From Pavlovales sp. CCMP2436 (lineage: Eukaryota > Haptophyta > Pavlovophyceae > Pavlovales): a DNA stretch of 13,580 bases. The notes beneath the pieces were generated by a model. It ran no database searches. It was given only the letters and a program-made list of their open reading frames with translations, and was not told the DNA's origin. The stretch spans positions 143,663 to 157,242 of the forward strand of contig MU631494.1 in NCBI GenBank assembly GCA_026770615.1, written 5' to 3'. Below, in pieces: positions 1 to 6,394 of this stretch. The position numbers were made by a program, and so were the translations under genes. Every line of letters starts with the position of its first letter. Position 1 is the stretch's first letter.

Positions 1-199
1 GGGAGGGGGGGGGTGTACCTCGTCTGCGCTACGCTGCACATCATTCCCACGAGCCGGCTGCTTTCCACCGTATTTTGACACCTAATCAAATAGAAAAGAC
101 CTCCTTGTCGTCATCGTTGCTGTCAAAGTATAACTTTATACTATTTAAATTCAAATTAATAACCATATTCAAACAACTCAAGTATGCGAATTATTTTAC

Positions 200-601
200 C
201 TTTGCATCGTCACCGCCACCGATTCCCAGTGATATTATTTAGATTTGTTTTATCTATTATGACTGTATACAAGTCAGCTTTAATAAGAATAGTATCCATA
301 AGAAATAGATACAAATAATTAGATGTATTATAGTACCTTCACCTCGTCGTCGCCACCATCCTCTACGTCTTCGTTCTCCAGTGATATGATTTATATTTGT
401 ATTATGCATTATGATTATATACATTTCAGCCTTGCTACTAATCACAATAATAGCGTACAACATATAAATATAAATATGTATCATAACTAATCACAATAAT
501 AGCGTACAACATATAAATATAAATATGTATCATATTACCTGCTCACCACCATCACCACCATCGTCTTCGTCGCGATCGTCGTCTTCATACGCACCGTCCC
601 C
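200..601 (-). other. Tandem acidic exon-intron units (putative minus-strand gene part)
   Basis: On the minus strand three similar modules can be read. Module 1 (601-539) is a 63-nt phase-0 exon candidate: acceptor ATCTAG, donor CAG|GTAATA, product very acidic (about half Asp/Glu, then Gly-Gly-Asp repeats). Module 2 (375-337) is a 39-nt phase-0 candidate: acceptor CACTGGAG, donor AAG|GTACTA, again acidic. Module 3 (226-200) aligns with module 2, keeps a good donor (AAG|GTAAAA) but has lost the AG acceptor. The AT-rich DNA between the modules is also similar, so the unit of duplication is exon plus intron. They could be downstream exons of the 2278-1552 gene, which is on the same strand, acidic and also phase 0, but this is inference. 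The alternative is a tandem repeat with fortuitous splice-like sites. Confidence 0.4.
437..534. repeat. Perfect 49-bp tandem duplication
   Basis: Positions 437-485 and 486-534 are identical AT-rich 49-mers that begin actaatcacaataatagcg. The duplication lies inside the intron-like spacer between acidic modules 1 and 2 and lengthens it from 114 to 163 nt. Perfect identity implies a recent event or an assembly artefact. Confidence 0.95.
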
Positions 602-606
602 CTAGA

Positions 607-1226
607 TATTGTTTCGTGTTGTATTATTGGTGTAGTCTTTGTGAAAAAAAAGTTGAGATGCATTGCAAGGGGGCGGATATATTGCAGGGGAGGGGGGGGG
701 GACTATCATACCGACTTAGAATGAAACACGGTCAAAAATGTAGCCGATTGACAAGCGGGTGGTGGTGTGAAGTAGGGGGTTAGAGTTGTGGCTAGGGTCT
801 ACGATGAGTTAAGCTAAGGGCATGCGCCTGCCACCTAGTTTCAAACTAAGTGAAGGCCAGGGAGTGTGTATGAGTGGTGGTGTGTGGGTGGGGGGTCGGG
901 GGGTGGGGGTGGGGGTTGGGGGGTTGGGGGAAGATGGGGAGGGGGAGGGTTGGAGAATGCCCTTGTTTCAAAATATAGCATGGTGCCCTGTCTACCCCCG
1001 TCATCACAGCATGTGCGAACATGCTGCAATCTGATCTCTACCCCCCCCCCCTTCCAGTAGTAGATATATGGCAGAATTCGGGTTGACACGAGTGCGAGGA
1101 AAGGTGGCAACAGAGCACCACCACATCTGCTGGAGCCAGGTCTCAGTTGCTACCGACCTTTAGAACTTTAATTGGCTAAAAACAGTTTGCAGCAATTGGC
1201 CTGGTAATTGGTTAATACTTATCGCA
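607..1226. other. Non-coding stretch, repeat-like, no gene seen
   Basis: No open frame here has convincing coding character. It holds short homopolymers (G runs near 690-700, C11 near 1041), the G-rich tract described separately, and several AATTGG words near 1170-1210. Translations across it are low-complexity Gly/Val or Pro runs. Confidence 0.6.
867..957 (+). repeat. G-rich tract with quadruplex potential
   Basis: The plus strand has many runs of three to six G separated by one to four bases, such as ggggtggggg and gggggttgggg. This far exceeds the four G-runs needed for an intramolecular G-quadruplex. It lies between the acidic modules and the SINE-like element and has no obvious partner. 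It could be a degenerate GGT/GGGT minisatellite. Confidence 0.7.
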
Positions 1227-1274
1227 TTGGTGAGTCCCTTGCCGGCAAGGCCTTGCCGGCAAGGGATTCACCAA
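1227..1274. repeat. 48-bp near-perfect palindrome
   Basis: The centre lies between 1250 and 1251. The core is the 14-bp palindrome CCTTGCCGGCAAGG written twice in tandem, and the symmetry extends to TTGGTGA/TTCACCAA with a single mismatched pair. There is no spacer, so it could extrude as a cruciform. It may be the tip of a small foldback element or a protein-binding site; nothing indicates which. Confidence 0.85.
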
Positions 1275-1359
1275 GAACAGAGTCCTGACTCCAGCACTGG
1301 TGCTGTGAGCGTCCGGCGCAGTGGGACACGGCCAAGGAAAAAAAAAGGATTTCTGATGA

Positions 1360-1509
1360 GGACGTCTGTCCCCGAAGACGGTCTCCCGGACATGAATCCA
1401 GGACCACTCCCCGAGCACACAGATACCGCCCCGCCCCTAAGCGTGGTTACTCAGAGAGCCTGCGGGGCCAAACTGACTTTAAGCACAGGGTGTTGCCCAC
1501 CTAAAGGGG
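1360..1509 (-). mobile_element. SINE-like element 1 (tRNA-derived)
   Basis: Read on the minus strand. A tRNA-type A box (TTAGGGGCGGGG, 1440-1429) and a B box (GGTCCTGGATTCA, 1405-1393) start 35 nt apart, which is normal for a Pol III type 2 promoter. A tail block follows at 1391-1360 (GTCCGGGAGACC...GGGGACAGACGT). The promoter and tail blocks match element 2 at 2018-1920 on the same strand. A separate 5' block at 1509-1462 matches one at 9810-9767. The element sits just downstream of exon 2, in the presumed next intron. It does not fold as a functional tRNA. An A/T-rich run (1338-1346) lies beyond its 3' end. Confidence 0.6.
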
Positions 1510-1551
1510 AGCGGATGCTGGGAGACTGGGGGCACAATGGCCGGCACGCAC

Positions 1552-1671
1552 CTCCGCGTTGGCGAGCTGCTGCTTCACCTCGAGAAAGATTTCGTAGCGC
1601 TCGGCGATCGAGCGCCCTTCCAGCGCCTTCTCGATCGTCTCCCTGTCATCGTCAGGGACCAACTCGAAGAC
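1552..1671 (-). CDS. Internal exon 2 of an unknown acidic protein gene
   Basis: A 120-nt exon (40 codons) read on the minus strand. The acceptor is CCCCCGCAG at 1672-1680 after a very C-rich pyrimidine tract, and the donor is GAG|GTGCGTG at 1552/1551. The product runs VFELVPDDDRETIEKALEGR, then SIAERYEIFLEVKQQLANAE, a charged and probably helical segment. Third codon positions are almost all G or C, and the exon joins exon 1 (2278-2036) in phase 0 without a stop. I do not recognise the family. The 3' continuation is unknown: the next several hundred bases hold a SINE-like element and a palindrome, and the next plausible phase-0 exons are the acidic modules at 601-539 and 375-337. Confidence 0.65.
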
Positions 1672-1900
1672 CTGCGGGGGCGAGGGGGTGAGGGGGTGGT
1701 GAGGGGGTGCGGGGGTGGTGAGGGGTGAGGGGGTGAGGACCTGCAGCAGCCAAAAAAGGCAGGAACCAACCCTTGACAATCACACCCACACGGACCATCC
1801 CACAGCTACAGCAGAAGGGCGGACGACGAGTCAAACAACCACCCCCCCACACGTACAGCACCACACAAACCGATGCCCACAGTCCGAACTCGAAGACCTG
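1661..1900 (-). repeat. 14-bp direct repeat at both ends of the inner intron segment
   Basis: The minus-strand 14-mer CAGGTCTTCGAGTT occurs at 1900-1887 and again at 1674-1661, where it spans the true acceptor and the first codons of exon 2. Between the copies lie 212 bp of non-coding DNA. The upstream copy is therefore a decoy acceptor and false exon start: CACAG followed by the same first 11 exon bases. Confidence 0.85.
1675..1740 (+). other. G-rich intron tract (C-rich before the acceptor on the minus strand)
   Basis: A repeated GGGGGTGAG/GGGGGTGGTG pattern occupies about 65 bp. On the coding (minus) strand it becomes the C-rich pyrimidine tract directly before the CCCGCAG acceptor of exon 2, so it probably serves 3' splice-site recognition. 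The plus strand could form G-quadruplexes. Confidence 0.6.
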
Positions 1901-2041
1901 TGTATAAATATCTAGATTAACGTCCGTCCCCTGACAGGTCTCCACCGGACCCAAAAGTTGAGACAACACTCGGATCGAGGGACCTTAGCAGAGCACACGG
2001 ATACCGTCCCCACCGCTAAGGCTTATCAGACACACCTGTGT
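1896..2041 (-). mobile_element. Introner-like insertion flanked by ACACAGGT
   Basis: The 8-mer ACACAGGT occurs at 2041-2034, across the exon 1 donor, and at 1903-1896, exactly 138 bp apart. The segment 2035-1898 begins GTGTGT and ends ACACAG, so it would splice as a complete intron, and it consists largely of SINE-like element 2. An insertion that duplicates 8 bp including AGGT and supplies its own splice sites is the pattern described for introner elements. The alternative is an ordinary intron into which a SINE inserted, with a chance repeat. Confidence 0.5.
1920..2018 (-). mobile_element. SINE-like element 2 (tRNA-derived)
   Basis: Read on the minus strand: A box TAGCGGTGGGGA (2018-2007), B box GGTCCCTCGATCC (1984-1972), 34 nt between their starts, with a shared stretch GGTATCYGTGTGCTC between them. 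The tail (1950-1920, GTCCGGTGGAGACC...GGGGACGGACGT) matches element 1. It occupies most of the first intron segment of the 2278-1552 gene, in the gene's own orientation. Confidence 0.6.
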
Positions 2042-2278
2042 CCACAGCGCGTCCAGCTCCTCCTCGGTCGGCATGCGCTCCTCCGCGTCGTCGCTTCCTC
2101 GGTCGGCGCCCGCGTCGGCACCGTCGGCGTCCGCGTCAGCGACGTCGGTCGGTTCGGAGGCGAGGAGGTCATTCTCCACGGCCACATCCGTCACAAACCC
2201 GCTGTCGCGGATGTCGTCCAGCTCCGCGAGCACCTCCGTCTTAGGCAGCAACAGACCCGCGCTCGAATCGCCATCCAT
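2036..2278 (-). CDS. First coding exon of an unknown acidic protein gene
   Basis: A 243-nt minus-strand exon of 81 codons ending at the donor CACAG|GTGTGT (2036/2035) in phase 0. I chose the ATG at 2278 for its strong context (CAACC ATG G); an in-frame ATG at 2326 is possible but sits in the hairpin-bearing leader. The product starts MDGDSSAGLLLPKTEV and then becomes acidic, with an Asp/Ala-rich stretch at about residues 47-65 and a helical end (MPTEEELDALWTQ) that joins smoothly to VFELVPDDD of exon 2. G/C is preferred at third positions. There is no signal peptide or membrane segment, so it is probably cytosolic or nuclear. Function unknown. Confidence 0.65.
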
Positions 2279-2307
2279 GGTTGCCGCGGTGAGATGTAAA
2301 CCGCCGC

Positions 2308-2344
2308 ATGTTTTAAAAAACATCATCGCGGCGGCGCGATGATG
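2308..2344. promoter_or_regulatory. Two adjacent inverted repeats upstream of exon 1
   Basis: ATGTTTT (2308-2314) pairs with AAAACAT (2317-2323), and CATCATCGCG (2321-2330) pairs perfectly with CGCGATGATG (2335-2344) across a 4-bp spacer. The arms overlap by three bases, so the two hairpins compete. They lie 30-66 bp before the chosen ATG, in the 5' UTR or proximal promoter. A role as a protein-binding site or mRNA hairpin is inference. Confidence 0.4.
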
Positions 2345-2476
2345 CGACGACGAGCAAGGATCGTGGCGGAGAGACGACGCGGGAAGTAAAATAGCTCATG
2401 AGATGACCGATGCGCTGACCCTTCCATGTCATGCCCATACGCCGTCAGGCTGCAAGTCGGGGGACGTTTGAAGAAC

Positions 2477-2507
<31 letters not shown>

Positions 2508-3156
2508 CACCGCATTGCAACAAAGCACACACGCAACCACTGCATGCATGCTAGACCTGTCAACTGTTGTTATGTCTCTTAAGGGGGTATTGTGCGTACA
2601 GCGCAGGAGCCACGAGGGTGTTTGGGGTGATTGAGATGGTATATCAGCTCAGTCCGTAGCTCCCGGCACAAGGAAGTTGAAGAACAGAGTCTGAGATAGT
2701 TTTGGTCGCTCCGTACGCATAACATGTATCTTCAGTGGTACACCGTTCATTTACAAAGCACTTTTCGAGAATCATATATCACCTCAATTTTAAGTCCGTA
2801 TATAGTTTAGTCCGTATATGAAGAGACGAAACGGGACGAGGGCTTCTGGAAACTGTCCTGGCTCGTAACTAAGCACACACACAATCCAAGCTGGCGTGTG
2901 ACTGTTCTAGTTGCCTGCATGTAGTTATAATTATATATTAAACAATTAAAAAATTAGATGTACGGATTGCGAGCTCAGGCTGCCGTAGATGGCAGTGGCA
3001 CGCAGTTGTACTGAGATATACGGAGACTGGTGGACTGAACGGGTGCCTCCCCCCGACCATCGGATGGTCATCGGCAGGCAGGTAGGTGGGCGGAGCGCGT
3101 GCGCACGCCGGTGTCCGGGGCCAAGGCGGCCCGCAGACTGCGTGCGGGGCACCGGG
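2345..3156. other. Intergenic region with A26 tract and short repeats
   Basis: No gene seen. It separates the divergent start of the acidic-protein gene from the 3' end of the aldo/keto reductase. It contains an uninterrupted run of 26 A (2478-2503), possibly a retroposon tail with no recognisable body; two copies of agtccgtatat 16 bp apart (2793, 2809); and a 22-bp sequence at 2888-2909 (caagctggcgtgtgactgtt + ct) that recurs with one mismatch at 8450-8471. DNA at 2910-2957 is very AT-rich. Confidence 0.6.
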
Positions 3157-3984
3157 TCACCAGCTGTACGCAGCACCAGGCTTGCGCATGAACGCGACGC
3201 GCGCGGCGGAAAGGAAACGCTTGGTGCCGCCGGCGGGAGGCGCGCTCATACCGTCGAGTAGGTGCATGTGCTCCGTGCCGATGGTGAACGCGAGCGCGCC
3301 GTTGCCGCCCGCGTGCGCCGCGCCCGCGCGGGTGATCGCTGCGCACCCGTGCTGCAGGTTTCAGCGCAGCAGCACCTGCGCCGCTGTCCTGCCGCACTCG
3401 CGCGCGACGCGAGCGACCGTCACGTGCGCGAGCAGCTCACAGGCGCCGATCTTGCCGCCCAGCGGCATGTGCGCTTGCAGCACGATGCCGCGCGCCGCGC
3501 AGTAGTGCGCCAGCTCCCACTGCGGCAGAAGCGGGTGGCGCTCCACCTGCACCAGCAAAGGCGGCGAGGGCAGCAGCTCAAGCGCGCCGATCGTGAAGTT
3601 GCAGACGCCCACGCCGCGCGCCAGGCCCTCTGCGACCAGCGCCTGCATCGCACCCCAGACCGAGGTGAGGGTGCCGGCCTCCACCACATTGCTTGGCCAG
3701 TGCAGCAGCAGCAGGTCCGCGCACTGCACGCCGAGCAAGCCGAGCGACTTAAGGAGCGTGGGGCGCACCTGTGCCGGGTCGGTGACGGCCTTGGGCACCT
3801 TGGCGATCACAAACGGCACGAAGGCGGCGGGCCACAGCGCCAGAGCACGGCCGACCGCCGCCTCGTTCTTGTACGTGGGCGCGGTGTCGACGGCCACGCA
3901 CCCGCGCTCCTGCGAGGCGGCGCGGCAGGCAGCGAGCGCCTCCTCCGTCTTGCCGGCGGCCACCTCCTCCGTTTTATTGGTTGC
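3157..3984 (-). pseudogene. Aldo/keto reductase, 5'-truncated, one in-frame TGA
   Basis: NAD(P)H-dependent carbonyl reductase of the aldo/keto reductase superfamily, a cytosolic TIM-barrel enzyme. The frame is open from just after a stop at 3985-3987 and has no ATG near the N-terminus. Counting from a GTG at 3963, the catalytic tetrad is complete: D26 and Y31 (VDTAPTYKNE), K55 (VIAKVPK), H88 (LLLLHWP). Family motifs follow: GVCNFT, QVERHPLLPQ, the HMPLGG loop and AAQVLLR. The next codon is TGA (3363-3361) where the family has Trp (LLRW). The same frame continues for 67 codons (NLQHGCAAI, then HMHLLDGM) to TGA at 3157. Four other Trp codons before that TGA are all TGG, so recoding is unlikely. 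The usual IPKS cofactor-binding motif reads ITRA. About 20 N-terminal residues are missing, either in an unseen exon or deleted. Confidence 0.85.
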
Positions 3985-4170
3985 TCAAAGCTTATAATTA
4001 TACGAAAGGGCCGCATCTCACTTCAGAAATTTGTAAACATGGTTGAAATAAAGGGAAGTCTTAGTTGCCAGCCCTTACACCTTTGGTGCGATCTCTACCT
4101 TATCATAATTATCATACTAATATTCATTTTCTTTTAAATCATAATAGTCATAATAATTATTATGAAACAT

Positions 4171-4643
4171 CTAGTTTCCCGCACTCTGAGTGAACTCATC
4201 TGCTCTCGGTCGCCTGCCCCCCCAAATTCGCTCGCGGACACCCGGGTTCATGGGCGCGGACACTGCACTTCCATGGGCATCATAACATAGCATTGCTTTG
4301 TCGCCCGCGCGATGGGGCCACCCCTCCACGACGAGGCGAGCGACGAGGCGAGCGTCCCGTCGCCCCATCGCGCGATGGAACTCCGCATGATCTCTGAATT
4401 TGCACCTCTCAGCTCCGAGGAGCCCAACGTCCTGCACCCTGCACGCGGGTCCTCCAGCCACAGGATCGCGTGGCCATCACGCCGCGCGCAGCCAGCGGTG
4501 CAGACCAGCGGGGCAAACTGCGCCCATCGATCGAAATCGGCGCTCAGTTCACGTTCGCCGCTCTGCTCAAGCTGCCGCGGTTCAAGGCAGGGCAGTTGCG
4601 CGTGTCTGAGCCATTGTAACGCAAAGAAGCTGCTGGACTGCAT
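4171..4643 (-). other. Possible decayed coding block, minus strand
   Basis: Two overlapping minus-strand frames look protein-like. One (4643-4248) contains FDRWAQFAPLVCTAGCARRD and GHAILWLEDPR, with C/G-ending codons. The other (4461-4171) contains ERCKFRDHAEFHRAMGRRDA. A one-base shift near 4450 would join them, which suggests a frameshifted pseudogene or an unseen small intron. An 11-bp inverted repeat (AGCCATTGTAA at 4609-4619, TTACAATGGCT at 4643-4653) brackets the 5' end. The plus-strand frame over the same DNA is Ser/Arg-rich and less convincing. No family recognised. Confidence 0.25.
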
Positions 4644-4696
4644 TACAATGGCTGGAGCGCGGTCAGCCCGCGCCTCGTGGGCTCACCTACCTCTGC

Positions 4697-5098
4697 CTAT
4701 TTACCGTCGTCGTCGTCGGCGCATTCGATTGCTGGACAAATACTGGGATGCAACTCTGCCGCCGCATTTGTGGCGGCAGACGCCGCCACACCAACATGCG
4801 GCTCTCCGGCAACGTCCGACGGCTGGTCCGAATCAGCGGCGCTTAGCTCGTCGTCGGATGTAGCTGGGTTTGCGACGGTTTCGGAGGAAAGGATTGCCGC
4901 GACCTCGGTGGAGCAGGTGACGGCTGCTGTGTTTGTTGGGTCAGAAATATCGGCTGTGGCATTGGCGGTGCGCTCGGCTTGCTCGGCAGCTGCAGGGCTT
5001 GACCTTGACGCGATATCGTTCGGTGCGATATCGTTCGGTGGCGGCATACTTGTGGGCGACTTCGTGTCACTACCGCTTTTTGCGCGGCTGGAGCTCAT
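4697..5098 (-). CDS. Hypothetical low-complexity protein or first exon
   Basis: A minus-strand frame of 133 codons from ATG 5098 to TAG 4697. The product is Ser/Ala/Asp-rich and probably disordered. It contains a duplicated NDIAP unit encoded by a perfect 15-bp tandem repeat (5010-5024 and 5025-5039), and it ends in a run of four Asp. Just before the stop the sequence GACG|GTAAAT is a good donor, so this may be a first exon; no acceptor in the right phase was found nearby. Codon use favours C/G at third positions, like the better-supported genes here. A plus-strand frame (4677-5102) is also open, but it is a Ser/Ala mirror of the same repeats. No family recognised. Confidence 0.4.
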   Translation of the reverse strand: MSSSRAKSGSDTKSPTSMPPPNDIAPNDIASRSSPAAAEQAERTANATADISDPTNTAAVTCSTEVAAILSSETVANPATSDDELSAADSDQPSDVAGEPHVGVAASAATNAAAELHPSICPAIECADDDDGK

Positions 5099-5394
5099 GT
5101 GACGAGGCGACAGAGATGCGGCTTACGCGGTGCACTGTGCGTTCAGCCGTGGCGGCGCTGCTGCACCACGCTTGTTGCTGTACTACATGTGACCGAAGAG
5201 TTCTAGATTTGCTGGATGTCTGTTCCTCGACGAACTCGCTGGATTCCGACTCGCTTTCGCAGCAGTGTATATCAACAAAGAGCTTATTTTTACTAATATA
5301 TATAAATATAAAAATATAAAATATATAGTTTTCAAATTCAAAAAATTGGAAGCCGGCAGTGGCCATATATATATATGTCGTTAAAGCGAGTAAA
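5099..5394. other. Intergenic, ending in an AT-rich microsatellite
   Basis: No gene identified. The first half is GC-rich with no convincing frame. From about 5285 it becomes AT-rich (tatataaatataaaaatata), with a short (AT)n run at 5365-5376. The compositional switch is sharp. Confidence 0.5.
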
Positions 5395-5498
5395 CTAATA
5401 TATCATTGGGATGAAGCCGTCGACGAGAGCCCGGCTCGGGCGGCACGGGTGAAGAGCGACGAGTTCTTGCGCGACGGTGAAGCGCGACGGAGAGTTCT
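5395..5498 (-). CDS. Possible terminal exon fragment
   Basis: On the minus strand, after an acceptor-like TTCTCCGCAG (5499-5508), a frame reads NSPSRFTVAQELVALHPCRP then SRALVDGFIPMIY and stops at TAG (5397-5395). Codons are C/G-ending and the product looks more like protein than the competing frames. It lies between the AT-rich microsatellite and repeat A. The frame also stays open upstream into repeat A, so a transposon-derived tail is possible. A 6-bp palindrome (GTTCTC/GAGAAC, 5494-5509) overlaps the acceptor. No homologue recognised. Confidence 0.25.
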
Positions 5499-5536
5499 CT
5501 GCGGAGAACGCGAGGTGAGCGGACACCACTGGGTGC

Positions 5537-5795
5537 GTGTGAGCACTTTTGGGATACGTATTTTCATTACGATACGTTTTGCGAGTTTTGTGGATACGAT
5601 ACTTTGAAAGGCGCGTGTGGGTACGACTTTCGGTTCAGGTATGATTTGAAGCCTGTGCGGATACGATACTCTGAACGGCGCGTGTGGGTACGAATTTCGT
5701 TTTGGGTACGATTTTGAAGCCAGTTTGGATATGAACTGCCTAAGATCGGCTGGATACGTCAGCGCACTCACAGGATACGTCAGAGCATTTTTTCT
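5537..5795 (+). mobile_element. Repeat A: orphan end of a GGATACG-rich element
   Basis: About 260 bp align with the terminal region of the right arm of the foldback element (roughly 12905-13160) in the same orientation. Shared blocks include tgcgagttt, ggcgcgtgtgggtacga, tacgattttgaagcc and taagatcgg, and the terminus is GGATACGTCAnnGnATTT. Identity is roughly three quarters by eye. GGATACG or a variant recurs every 20-40 bp. The outer end points right (about 5795). No matching left end was found upstream, so this copy is truncated, solo or diverged. Confidence 0.75.
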
Positions 5796-6394
5796 ATCCC
5801 CAATTAACGGCTGAATCGGCAAAAATCGGTTTAAACGATGAATACATTCGGACATCGAAGAAATGACGCACGTTAAATCGTAATTATCCAAATAACGGTC
5901 GGATTGGGTGACCCATCAAATGAAACGTCCAAAAAATGTCCGATTTGAGACATCCAAATACTCCATGGGTCCATGGTCTCATGGATGGACGCGGACAACG
6001 GACACGGGATTTAGTTACAAACAATACTTAAAATTACATGTATACTATATATACATATATAGTGGCTAATTCCATACAAAAAATTCAAGTTAGTTTGTGC
6101 GGTCTGTATTGGATTGTCCAGTCTTGTAATTCATCGTGGTTAATTTACTTACAAAAAAATCATTTTTTTACTCACAAACAATTCAATCGCTTACTTACAA
6201 ACAATCCCGCGTCATCGTTTCTCAGGCATCTTACATAGTAGTAATTAATACATCTTAGGTATGTTGAAAAAACGCTCCATGAAAAAATTTCAGACTGGAC
6301 GCGGACAAGGGACGTGAGTTTTACTTACAAACAATTTAATCAATTACTTACAAACAATTCGTGTCACGCATTCTTTATTGTAATTCGCCTCTGA
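5796..6394. other. AT-rich intergenic DNA with decayed repeats
   Basis: No gene seen. It contains a direct repeat of about 35 bp (tggacgcggacaa[c/g]gga...acaaacaat near 5986 and 6296), one partial copy of the 3'-flank module (acaatacttaaaattacat near 6020), and the 23-bp minisatellite. It forms the 3' flank of the 233-residue gene. Confidence 0.6.
6145..6366. repeat. 23-bp-period minisatellite in two clusters
   Basis: Units begin TTACTTACAAACAAT and start at 6145, 6168 and 6191, then at 6321 and 6344: exactly 23 bp apart within each cluster. The consensus continues TYAATCRM. The 107 bp between the clusters are unrelated, which suggests an array split by an insertion or two local amplifications. 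Confidence 0.85.

Noticed and set aside
257..484. A 75-codon minus-strand frame over the AT-rich repeats
   Set aside because: It runs through intron-like DNA and the 49-bp duplication, with Ile/Tyr-rich product typical of AT-rich non-coding sequence.
1240..1340. A 31-nt exon (HQCWSQDSVLG) between CAG and GTGAAT on the minus strand
   Set aside because: Only chance-level splice-like sites; no coding bias and next to the palindrome.
2478..2503. A26 tract as the tail of a processed pseudogene
   Set aside because: No recognisable gene or SINE body precedes it and no target-site duplication was found.
3361..3363. TGA recoded as Trp in this organism
   Set aside because: The other Trp codons in the gene are TGG, and the gene itself ends with TGG-TGA, which needs TGA as a stop.
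3086..4137. Long plus-strand frames opposite the aldo/keto reductase (139 and 291 codons)
   Set aside because: Arg/Ala/His-rich mirror translations of a GC-rich gene on the other strand; the minus strand has clear family motifs.
5403..5891. A 162-codon minus-strand open frame with repeated SYP/YPHA peptides
   Set aside because: It is a translation of repeat A; similar peptides appear in the other arms because the DNA repeats (GTATCC gives SYP/YP), and no start or codon bias supports a protein.
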